Part shown: positions 1 through 4,729 of the stretch, in pieces | How positions within the stretch are numbered: the stretch's first letter is position 1 | How the letters are laid out: every line of letters starts with the position of its first letter | Source: an uncultured Mucilaginibacter sp. | GTDB taxonomy: Bacteria; Bacteroidota; Bacteroidia; Sphingobacteriales; Sphingobacteriaceae | Assembly (NCBI RefSeq): GCF_946481715.1 | Contig: NZ_CAMLOV010000244.1 | Location: 1 to 6,086, forward strand | Direction of reading: 5' to 3' | Length of the DNA stretch: 6,086 bases | The notes under the pieces: generated by a model | Seen by the model: only the letters and a program-made list of their open reading frames with translations | Database searches by the model: none | What the model was told of the DNA's origin: nothing | Program-made: the position numbers and the translations under genes

Positions 1-190
1 CAAGGAAATGGTAAGTGCCATGAAATGCAGTATCTTTTTTTGCAGCGGTAAGGAACAACTGCTTTGCTTCGGACAGATCAATGGTAAGCTTGTCCATGCC
101 CGTAAAAAACTCCTCCGGCGGGCGCTGGCATATTGCCTTGCCGCCCACACAGAGGAGAATCATCATTAAAAACAAAAATCTACGGTTCAT
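1..190 (-). CDS. Secreted protein of unknown function, N-terminal part (runs off left edge)
   Basis: The minus strand from 190 to the window edge encodes 63 open codons starting MNRRFLFLMMILLCVGGKAI. Residues 1-22 form a signal peptide: basic MNRR, a hydrophobic core at 5-16, then a GGKAICQ region where cleavage before or after C21/Q22 is plausible. It does not match a lipobox. The mature part (about 23-63) is soluble and helix-prone, ending KKDTAFHGTYHFL, which could begin a TPR-like helical repeat, but I do not recognise the family. The start is uncertain: in-frame ATGs also exist at 217 and 232 and would add 9 or 14 residues before the signal sequence. I prefer 190 because the signal peptide then starts normally. 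It lies 37-80 nt downstream of the small membrane ORF on the same strand, so co-transcription with it and the HEAT-like gene is likely. Export is inferred; the function is unknown. Confidence 0.72.
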   Translation of the reverse strand, partial: MNRRFLFLMMILLCVGGKAICQRPPEEFFTGMDKLTIDLSEAKQLFLTAAKKDTAFHGTYHFL

Positions 191-269
191 TTTGATAAGG
201 TTTAGGTTAAAGCCCATGATGCGTTTTTCCATTAAGATGCAGCTACGGCAGGTATTCCATAAATTATTT

Positions 270-401
270 TTATTTTTTTTGAGCTTTATTAATAATCTTC
301 GGCAACAAAGTCATACCAGCACTAAACAAGCCAACAACGCCGGGAACGAGCAGGTACTCACGCCAGGTTGCGAAGTTTTTAGGGTAGTGTCTTTTCTTCA
401 A
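270..401 (-). CDS. Putative small single-pass membrane protein (43 aa), TTG start overlapping the upstream stop
   Basis: An open frame on the minus strand reads TTG-AAG-AAA-AGA from 401 to a TAA at 270-272. The product would begin (M)KKRHYPKNFATWREY, continue with a hydrophobic stretch LLVPGVVGLFSAGMTLL at about 17-33, and end PKIINKAQKK. This is one transmembrane helix with basic residues on both sides. The proposed TTG overlaps the TGA of the HEAT-like gene as TTGA, a layout that favours translational coupling. No ATG is available in frame before residue 30, and TTG starts are uncommon in Bacteroidota, which is the main reason for doubt. In favour are the well-formed helix and the co-directional position between two genes 1-3 bases to tens of bases away. 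It could instead be a decayed remnant of a longer membrane protein. No family is recognised. Confidence 0.42.
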   Translation of the reverse strand: MKKRHYPKNFATWREYLLVPGVVGLFSAGMTLLPKIINKAQKK

Positions 402-952
402 TATTTGCCTAAAAATTCATCTATCTCATCTTCGCTGTCAAAATTCTGAATAGCATTTGCCAGTTTTATTTGACCTTTGGCAATTGCTATCGCAGCAAGC
501 GCTACTGTAGTAGTACTTAAATCCCAATTTTCCGATAAAACACTTATCGCGAGTCCCGATAGTTCACTCAAAGCATTTTGATAGTTGGGGTAAAGCGCCG
601 GCGGTATAACTGGATTATTTTTGTGGCGTTGTATTTCTATCAATGAAACTAAACCTAACACGTTCCAATCTATAAACCCCGTCATTTTTGCAATGCGAAC
701 CATATGTGGCACAGCATAGTACGATGCGATTCCAACATCTCCCTGATGGTGGAGTTCATCCCATAACCCTTGATATATTTCTTGAGTTTCGTTGGCGGTG
801 TTTGCCACTTCCAATCTTTTTAAAGCTTTTGAAACATCATCGGTAACCCCTCTGTAACCTCCTTCAAGTTCAGCCCAACGAGGGTCATCCAACCCTAAAA
901 ATGGTTCATTTACTTTTTTTTTAGGGAATAGATCGCCAAGTTTAAAAGCCAT
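398..952 (-). CDS. HEAT-like repeat protein, possibly immunity-like, unknown function
   Basis: The 184-residue product lacks a signal peptide or membrane helix and is predicted cytoplasmic. Two blocks stand out: DDPRWAELEGGYRGV (22-36) and LWDELHHQGDVGIASYYAVP (63-82). To my knowledge, this pairing is typical of a widespread family of HEAT-like helical proteins, often found as small orphan genes or beside polymorphic toxins. The rest alternates amphipathic helices (84-115, 125-145, 148-170) and ends in an acidic tail, NFDSEDEIDEFLGKY. Such proteins usually bind other proteins rather than catalyse; no catalytic motif is visible. The ATG at 952 is the only good start and is preceded by AT-rich sequence. 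The gene is followed without a gap by the small membrane ORF and then the secreted protein, suggesting one operon. No toxin gene is visible here, so an immunity role is only a possibility. A run of nine A on the coding strand (914-922) encodes part of PKKK. Confidence 0.82.
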   Translation of the reverse strand: MAFKLGDLFPKKKVNEPFLGLDDPRWAELEGGYRGVTDDVSKALKRLEVANTANETQEIYQGLWDELHHQGDVGIASYYAVPHMVRIAKMTGFIDWNVLGLVSLIEIQRHKNNPVIPPALYPNYQNALSELSGLAISVLSENWDLSTTTVALAAIAIAKGQIKLANAIQNFDSEDEIDEFLGKY

Positions 953-1078
953 ACAATAAATGATAAATATTAGTTTGATGTTAATCGTTCATAGCCCAAA
1001 TCTGCTATCAACATAAAACAGTAAAGAAATAGTTCGGGATTTGTAGCGTATTGCCTTGTTTTACCAACCGGTGTATAT

Positions 1079-1429
1079 CTAATGGTAATCAGCTTCTGTC
1101 GGTATCGGAACTACTTCATATTTTAAATTCCATTCTTTTATGTTTTCTAAGATCGGCAAAAATGCCAGGCCTTTTTCCGACAGCTTGTACTCTACCCTTG
1201 GTGGCAATTCCTTATAGGCTAATCTTTCCAATAGTCCGTCTTCTTCCAGCTCCTTCAACTGTTCGGTTAGTACTTTCCTTGATATGTGTGGCACTATCGC
1301 ATCTAACTGGCCAAAACGAATAGTACGGGTGCCCATTACATTTATAATTATGGGCTTCCATTTATTGCCAATAGTGCCGATAGCTCTCGTAAACGGGCAA
1401 TTCGAATTGCAAAATCTTTCGTCTTTCAT
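1079..1429 (-). CDS. HxlR-family winged-helix transcriptional regulator
   Basis: The 116-residue product is a full-length HxlR (PF01638-type) regulator. The hallmark blocks appear in order: CPFTRAIGTIGNKWKPIII (11-29) at the N-terminal helix, RFGQLDAIVPHISRKVLTEQ (38-57) including the recognition helix, LKELEEDGLLER, and the wing motif PPRVEYKLSEKG (76-87). Family members bind as dimers to inverted repeats and usually repress neighbouring genes. In YodB, QorR and HypR-like members, a cysteine near the N-terminus senses quinones, aldehydes or disulfide stress. Here C7 and C11 are both present, and C11 is the conserved position just before the proline. The gene diverges from the SDR operon across a 111-bp gap holding a GTTAC inverted repeat, so self-regulation and control of that operon are likely. 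The inducer cannot be read from the sequence. The family call is firm; the target is inferred. Confidence 0.95.
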   Translation of the reverse strand: MKDERFCNSNCPFTRAIGTIGNKWKPIIINVMGTRTIRFGQLDAIVPHISRKVLTEQLKELEEDGLLERLAYKELPPRVEYKLSEKGLAFLPILENIKEWNLKYEVVPIPTEADYH

Positions 1430-1447
1430 GTTTCTAAAATAATTGTA

Positions 1448-1463
1448 GTTACCTATTAGTAAC
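1448..1463. promoter_or_regulatory. Probable HxlR operator, GTTAC-N6-GTAAC inverted repeat
   Basis: GTTAC (1448-1452) and GTAAC (1459-1463) are perfect inverted copies with an AT-rich 6-bp centre, CTATTA. The 16-bp size suits a winged-helix dimer. The repeat starts 19 bp upstream of the hxlR-like start codon and would fall just downstream of that gene's proposed transcription start, a classic autorepression position. A third GTTAC half-site lies at 1481-1485, overlapping the minus-strand -7 box and near the expected -33 region of the SDR promoter. Binding is inferred from position and symmetry only. Confidence 0.55.
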
Positions 1464-1484
1464 CAGAATAAACCATAACAGTTA

Positions 1485-1492
1485 CAAATATA
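1485..1492 (-). promoter_or_regulatory. Putative -7 promoter box of the HxlR-family gene
   Basis: The minus strand reads TATATTTG here, a full match to the Bacteroidota -7 consensus TAnnTTTG, 55 nt before the start codon. A TTTG at 1521-1518 (minus strand) could be the -33 box, but its 25-nt spacing is longer than usual. Transcription would start around 1478, placing the GTTAC inverted repeat in the untranslated leader. Confidence 0.45.
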
Positions 1493-1504
1493 AACTATCG
1501 ATGG

Positions 1505-1512
1505 TATCTTTG
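1505..1512 (+). promoter_or_regulatory. Putative -7 promoter box of the SDR operon
   Basis: TATCTTTG fully matches TAnnTTTG and lies 28 nt upstream of the SDR start codon, giving a transcription start near 1519 and a short AT-rich leader. No clear TTG box is found 17-23 nt upstream; the GTTAC half-site at 1481-1485 lies there instead. A poor -33 box overlapped by a regulator half-site fits a regulated promoter. It lies only 12 bp from the opposing -7 box. Confidence 0.5.
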
Positions 1513-1540
1513 TGAAACAAATTTAAAATAAAAAGAAATA

Positions 1541-2293
1541 ATGAGCAGATTAAAAAATAAAGTAGCAGTTATAACCGGCGGCAATAGCGGCATTGGGTTT
1601 GGTATTGCGCAGGAATTTAAAAATGAAGGCGCTAAAGGAGCTATCGTAGGCCGAAACCAGCAAACCTTAGATAGTTCTGTGTCCCTGCTTGGCGATGATT
1701 TTATAGCCATAAATGCCGATGTAACCAACCTTGCCGACCTGGAAAGGGTATTTAAGCAAACGGCCGAAAAATTTGGTAAAATAGATGTGCTTGTGGCCAA
1801 TGCAGGCGGTGGAACGATAGGAACGGTAGCAACGCTTGGCGAAGCCGACTACGACAAGACAATGGACCTGAACCTGAAAAGTGTTTACTTCACTGTAAAT
1901 AAAGCATTGCCTTATATGAATGATGGCGGTTCTATTATTCTCATCGGGTCGAATGCAGCGCATCGGGCGTATGCTTCATTTACGTTGTACGGTGCGGCAA
2001 AAGCGGCTGTGATATTTTTTGCAAAAGCATTTTCGAGCGACCTTTTAGATAGAAGGATCAGGGCAAACGTAATAACACCGGGTACAACCGATACACCGGC
2101 ATTTGACAAGTTTGTGCCGGCAGAACAAATTGAAGCCGTAAAAGCACACTATGCAGGTGCAATGCCTACGGGAAGGATTGGACAACCGACTGATATTGGT
2201 AAAACAGCAGTTTTTCTGGCGTCTGACGATTCTTCGTTTATGCTTGGTGCCGAACTCCTTGTTGATGGCGGCATGACCTATTTGAATAAGTAA
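1541..2293 (+). CDS. Classical short-chain dehydrogenase/reductase (SDR)
   Basis: The 250-residue product has the full classical SDR set: cofactor motif TGGNSGIG (12-19), DV at 60-61, NAG (87-89), catalytic N111, S137, Y150 and K154 (LYGAAK, with S and Y 13 residues apart), and the PG-T loop VITPGTTDTP near 178-187. R38 after the second strand favours NADP(H). The C-terminus GAELLVDGGMTYLNK is the usual SDR ending. It should be a soluble oxidoreductase acting on a carbonyl or alcohol; the substrate cannot be told. It opens the operon facing the HxlR-family gene, which suggests a role in detoxifying reactive carbonyls or quinones. No Shine-Dalgarno precedes the ATG (AAAAGAAATA), as is normal in Bacteroidota. 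A 61-bp gap without a clear promoter or terminator separates it from the next gene. YkvO-like SDRs are a reasonable comparison, but no symbol is assigned. Confidence 0.94.
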   Translation: MSRLKNKVAVITGGNSGIGFGIAQEFKNEGAKGAIVGRNQQTLDSSVSLLGDDFIAINADVTNLADLERVFKQTAEKFGKIDVLVANAGGGTIGTVATLGEADYDKTMDLNLKSVYFTVNKALPYMNDGGSIILIGSNAAHRAYASFTLYGAAKAAVIFFAKAFSSDLLDRRIRANVITPGTTDTPAFDKFVPAEQIEAVKAHYAGAMPTGRIGQPTDIGKTAVFLASDDSSFMLGAELLVDGGMTYLNK

Positions 2294-2354
2294 TCGAACC
2301 CACACCGGCATGATATCTCTACTCGTGCCATTAAACAATTAAAATAATTTCAAA

Positions 2355-2978
2355 ATGAGTAAATCAAAAAACAACGTAGCAAGCTACGCAATTATCGGCT
2401 TTGGCAGTATCGGCAAGGCCCTGGCCAAAGCGTTTGCCCGCAAGGGTATTGAAATATCCGTTGCAACCACACGCAACCCGGAAAGCTTTTCATCCGAAGC
2501 GGCGGCAATCGGCCCCGGCATCATTCCTACAACACTGGCAGAGGCCGTAAAGGCGGATATCATCTTTTTAGCCGTGCGTTTCGAATCACACCCGGATGTA
2601 GCAAAGGCACTACCCTCCTGGCTGGGGAAAATCATAGTAGATGTAACCAATGCCTACGGCGTACCGCCCGAGAAATTGGGAGGACTGCCATCGGCCAAAT
2701 TCGTTGGCCAAGCCTTTACCGGTGCAAAACTGGTTAAGGGCTTCAACCATTTGGGCGCTGCCATTCTTGAACAGGATCCGGCCGCGAATGGCAGCAAGAG
2801 GGTGGTGTTCCTGGCGAGCGACGATGACGGCGCGGCAGCGGAAGTTGGTGCGCTTACAGAAAACCTCGATTTCGCGCCAATCCAACTTGGCGGGCTTTCG
2901 GAAGGTGGGTTGCTTGTGCAGGCGCGCGGAAATAGCTGGGGCCAATTGATATTTAAGGACCTGGTTAAGTTTGATTAA
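2355..2978 (+). CDS. NADPH-dependent F420-reductase-like Rossmann protein (NAD(P)-binding)
   Basis: The 207-residue product matches the F420-dependent NADP oxidoreductase fold (PF03807-type). It has AIIGFGSIG with a GxGxxG at 15-20 and TTRNP (38-42), where R40 would bind the NADPH 2'-phosphate. It also has VDVTNAYGVPP (95-105) and VKGFNHLGAA (127-136), the usual KxFN block of this family. Bacteroidota generally lack F420, so the acceptor is probably another small molecule, and the protein may be a general NADPH reductase. Two features are odd. GC is about 56% (267 of 480 bases, 2401-2880), against 44-46% in the flanking SDRs. The first nine codons (MSKSKNNVA) precede the expected family start and copy the neighbouring SDR's first codons almost base for base. 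The gene sits 61 bp after one SDR and 17 bp before the next, so it should share their transcript. Confidence 0.9.
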   Translation: MSKSKNNVASYAIIGFGSIGKALAKAFARKGIEISVATTRNPESFSSEAAAIGPGIIPTTLAEAVKADIIFLAVRFESHPDVAKALPSWLGKIIVDVTNAYGVPPEKLGGLPSAKFVGQAFTGAKLVKGFNHLGAAILEQDPAANGSKRVVFLASDDDGAAAEVGALTENLDFAPIQLGGLSEGGLLVQARGNSWGQLIFKDLVKFD

Positions 2979-2995
2979 TAGTAAAAATAGAAACA

Positions 2996-3754
2996 ATGAG
3001 TAAATTAAAAAACAAAGTAGCCGTTGTTACGGGTGCTTCAAAAGGAATAGGCGCGGCTATCGCAAAACATTTTGCGGCAGAAGGCGCAAAGGTAGTTGTG
3101 AATTATGCTTCAAGTAAAGAAGCCGCAGATAAAGTTGTTGAGGAGATAATCGGTAATGGTGGAACAGCCATTGCAGTACAGGCCGATATATCTAATGAAG
3201 CAGATGTAAGCAGGCTGTTTGAAGAAACCAATACAGCTTTCGGCACCCTGGATGTTTTGGTAAACAACGCCGTCTTTCAGCAATTTTTACCGATTGAACA
3301 GGCATCTGCAGAAGCTTTTCATCAGCATTTCAACGTAAATGTTTTGGGCCCTGTATTAACCATCCGGGCGGCGTTGAAACTGTTTGGAAATGAGGGCGGC
3401 AATATCATCAATATAAGTTCGGGCGCAAGCAAATCGCCTATGGCGGGAGTTTCGTTATACTCTGCAACTAAAGCCGCATTAGATGCCATAACGATCTCTT
3501 TATCGAAAGAACTGGGTGCAAAAAACGTTCGTATCAATTCTATTTTGCCGGGCGCTACAGACACGGAGGGTGCAGCAAGTGCGGGCGTTACTGCCGGCAG
3601 TGAATATGAAAAAATGTTTGTCGAAAAAACACCGCTTGGACGCAGAGGCCAGCCCGAAGATATTGCGAAAGCCGCCGTATTTCTTGCTTCCGATGATGCA
3701 GCCTGGATCACAGGAGAGCAAATTTCCGTTTCGGGCGGTATGTATGGTTTTTAA
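2996..3754 (+). CDS. Short-chain dehydrogenase/reductase, FabG/glucose-dehydrogenase-like
   Basis: The 252-residue product shows TGASKGIG (12-19), D64-I65, NNAV (90-93), catalytic N115, S142, Y155 and K159 (LYSATK), and SILPGATDTEG after the active site. The most common third motif is NNAG; here the glycine is V93, a tolerated but less usual change beside the cofactor. N36-Y37 at the end of the second strand, followed by S39, S40 and K41, resembles NADPH-preferring FabG-like enzymes. The C-terminus ITGEQISVSGGMYGF is slightly divergent from the usual GxxxxVDGG. The start follows a 17-bp gap after the previous gene, with only AT-rich sequence before the ATG. It shares MS(K/R)LKNKVAV with the first SDR but differs strongly elsewhere, so the two are paralogues of old origin. 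The substrate is unknown; context suggests carbonyl or quinone reduction under HxlR control. Confidence 0.94.
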   Translation: MSKLKNKVAVVTGASKGIGAAIAKHFAAEGAKVVVNYASSKEAADKVVEEIIGNGGTAIAVQADISNEADVSRLFEETNTAFGTLDVLVNNAVFQQFLPIEQASAEAFHQHFNVNVLGPVLTIRAALKLFGNEGGNIINISSGASKSPMAGVSLYSATKAALDAITISLSKELGAKNVRINSILPGATDTEGAASAGVTAGSEYEKMFVEKTPLGRRGQPEDIAKAAVFLASDDAAWITGEQISVSGGMYGF

Positions 3755-3765
3755 TTTAAAAAAAC

Positions 3766-3831
3766 AATGGGACGGAATTATTGGTTGATGGTGGTTTCAT
3801 CAAAACGCAGTCGGCCAACTTTAAAAATAAG
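3766..3831 (+). pseudogene. Fossil of an SDR C-terminus (third SDR remnant)
   Basis: Starting 11 bp after the stop of the previous gene, one frame reads NGTELLVDGGFIKTQSA (3766-3816) and then NFKNK. GTELLVDGG is the standard C-terminal signature of classical SDRs; compare GAELLVDGGMTY at the end of the first SDR in this window. The frame has a stop codon (TAA at 3757-3759) just before it and no start, so it cannot be an independent SDR. It is not the tail of the neighbouring SDR, whose own C-terminus is complete. Codon choices differ from the first SDR, so it is not a recent copy. It is best explained as what remains of a deleted third SDR gene. Confidence 0.68.
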
Positions 3832-3843
3832 TTCCTTTCAAAC

Positions 3844-3875
3844 CCCTGCTTTTTTCACGGAAGCAGGGTTTTTTT
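3844..3875 (+). terminator. Rho-independent terminator of the SDR operon
   Basis: CCCTGCTT (3844-3851) and AAGCAGGG (3861-3868) form a perfect 8-bp stem with a 9-nt loop, followed by seven T (3869-3875). It lies 90 bp after the last SDR and beyond the SDR fossil, so it may originally have ended the transcript of the lost gene. Confidence 0.88.
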
Positions 3876-3899
3876 GTTGCTTCAAATTGCTTTCCGTCA

Positions 3900-3918
3900 G
3901 GCAATGCTGATGATTGCC
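3900..3918. repeat. Small inverted repeat GGCAAT-N7-ATTGCC
   Basis: Perfect 6-bp arms enclose a 7-nt loop. There is no T-run, so it is a weak terminator candidate on either strand. On the minus strand it lies 12 nt past the stop of the doubtful 39-codon ORF. Confidence 0.3.
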
Positions 3919-3929
3919 AGGCTATATTC

Positions 3930-4049
3930 CTAAATCAAATTTCTTAGTTTAAGCACATCCGGAGTTTTTACTTTATTGTGCAGCATCCATAACTCGTTTT
4001 GCTTGTTTTTAACAACAAAAAAATAATCCATCCTTAACCTGTTATCCAT
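3930..4049 (-). CDS. Doubtful small ORF, 39 aa
   Basis: The minus strand from an ATG at 4049 to a TAG at 3930-3932 encodes MDNRLRMDYFFVVKNKQNEL followed by WMLHNKVKTPDVLKLRNLI. Composition is basic and mixed, with aromatic residues, and looks protein-like rather than random. But it is short, AT-rich, has no recognisable family and no clear promoter. It diverges from the DinB-like gene, and a small hairpin follows its stop. It may be a small gene, a fragment of a longer lost gene, or chance. Confidence 0.22.
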   Translation of the reverse strand: MDNRLRMDYFFVVKNKQNELWMLHNKVKTPDVLKLRNLI

Positions 4050-4050
4050 C

Positions 4051-4078
4051 TTGCTTTTACTTAAATACAGTATCTTAG
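4051..4078 (+). promoter_or_regulatory. Putative promoter of the DinB-like gene
   Basis: TTG (4051-4053), a 17-nt spacer and TATCTTAG (4071-4078) match the Bacteroidota pattern TTG-N17-23-TAnnTTTG with one mismatch. The predicted start near 4085 leaves a leader of about 16 nt before the ATG at 4101. It follows a strong terminator, so this gene is probably transcribed on its own. Confidence 0.5.
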
Positions 4079-4100
4079 CTGCACTAAATTATAAACCATC

Positions 4101-4628
4101 ATGAAAAAACTATCTCTTTTACTTACGGTAATTGTATTTACCTGTACCGCCGCTTTTGCGCAAATATCCCGCGAACAATCTATAGCTGAATGGACCCGTG
4201 CCAAAGCTTACACCAAAGCCTACCTTGATGCGATGCCTGCCGATGGTTATGCATCGAAACCCACGCCAGAAATGCGGAATTTTGCGCAACAAATGCTCCA
4301 TTTAGTTGATGGCAGTTACGGCCTGGTTGGTACAGCAAGTGGTAAAGACAACCCGCTTGGCAAAGGCGTGTCTGCCGAGAAAACCATCGCCCAAACCAAA
4401 GAGGCTACAACAAAAGCCGTTTTGGATAGCTACGATTTTGTTATTGCCACCATACAAGGCATGACGGATGCACAAATGCAGGAAGAAGTTGCCATGGGCC
4501 CTACCCGGAAATCAACCCGTGGATTGATTTTGGCAAAAGCATTTGAGCACCAAACCCATCACCGTGGGCAAACTACTGTGTACCTGCGTTTAAAAGGCGT
4601 TACCCCACCACAGGAAATGCTGTTTTAA
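4101..4628 (+). CDS. Secreted DinB-like four-helix putative metalloprotein
   Basis: The 175-residue product begins with a clear signal peptide, MKKLSLLLTVIVFTCTAAFA, with cleavage expected between A20 and Q21 (AFA-Q). The mature part fits the DinB/YfiT-like four-helix bundle. A helix with H67 (MLHLVDGSYG) supplies the first metal ligand; the last helix, FEHQTHHRGQTTVYLRLKG (148-166), supplies H150 and H154 as the HxxxH pair. These three histidines are the usual metal triad. The closing VTPPQEMLF is also typical. Family members are metal-binding and in some cases act as thiol S-transferases; the activity here is unknown, and this DinB is unrelated to DNA polymerase IV. Most members are cytoplasmic, so a periplasmic version is notable, although secreted ones occur in Bacteroidota. 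The gene has its own promoter candidate and a strong terminator 21 bp after its stop, so it is a single-gene unit. Confidence 0.93.
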   Translation: MKKLSLLLTVIVFTCTAAFAQISREQSIAEWTRAKAYTKAYLDAMPADGYASKPTPEMRNFAQQMLHLVDGSYGLVGTASGKDNPLGKGVSAEKTIAQTKEATTKAVLDSYDFVIATIQGMTDAQMQEEVAMGPTRKSTRGLILAKAFEHQTHHRGQTTVYLRLKGVTPPQEMLF

Positions 4629-4648
4629 GGGTATGAATCCTCAATAAG

Positions 4649-4684
4649 AATGCCGCTCCGTAATTAACCGGGGCGGCATTTTTT
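4649..4684 (+). terminator. Rho-independent terminator after the DinB-like gene
   Basis: AATGCCGCTCCG (4649-4660) pairs with CGGGGCGGCATT (4669-4680) in a 12-bp stem with one G-T pair and an 8-nt AT-rich loop, followed by TTTT (4681-4684), giving six T in a row with the end of the stem. It separates the DinB-like gene from the glycoside hydrolase. Confidence 0.9.
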
Positions 4685-4703
4685 ATTCTGTTAGATTTAC
4701 CAT

Positions 4704-4711
4704 TACCTTTA
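4704..4711 (+). promoter_or_regulatory. Possible -7 box for the glycoside-hydrolase gene
   Basis: TACCTTTA matches TAnnTTTG except for the last base and lies 18 nt before the ATG at 4730. No clear TTG is found at the right distance upstream. A promoter is expected here because a strong terminator lies just upstream, but this exact site is tentative. Confidence 0.28.
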
Positions 4712-4729
4712 TTTGCCACTTCTGTTTGT

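Noticed and set aside
81..449. 122-codon plus-strand open frame
   Set aside because: It overlaps the signal-peptide gene, the small membrane ORF and the end of the HEAT-like gene on the other strand. Its translation has no recognisable domain and is low in complexity (FLFFLSF), so it is a shadow frame.
997..1004. Possible -7 box (CAGATTTG on the minus strand) for the HEAT-like gene
   Set aside because: It has one mismatch to TAnnTTTG at a key position and no TTG box at a suitable distance; too weak to list.
1667..1963. Antisense frames opposite the first SDR
   Set aside because: Long antisense frames are common opposite coding DNA of this composition; none shows a family motif.
2294..2354. 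Possible internal promoter or hairpin between the first SDR and the middle gene (GGCA...TGCC)
   Set aside because: The arms are only 4 bp with a 15-nt loop and no T-run, and no TAnnTTTG box is present, so neither a terminator nor a promoter is supported.
2650..2949. 99-codon plus-strand frame inside the F420-reductase-like gene
   Set aside because: It is rich in R, W and A, as expected from reading GC-rich coding DNA out of frame; the Rossmann frame has all family motifs.
3516..3788. 90-codon plus-strand frame running from the second SDR into the spacer
   Set aside because: It is out of frame with the SDR and different from the frame of the SDR fossil; no motif is seen.
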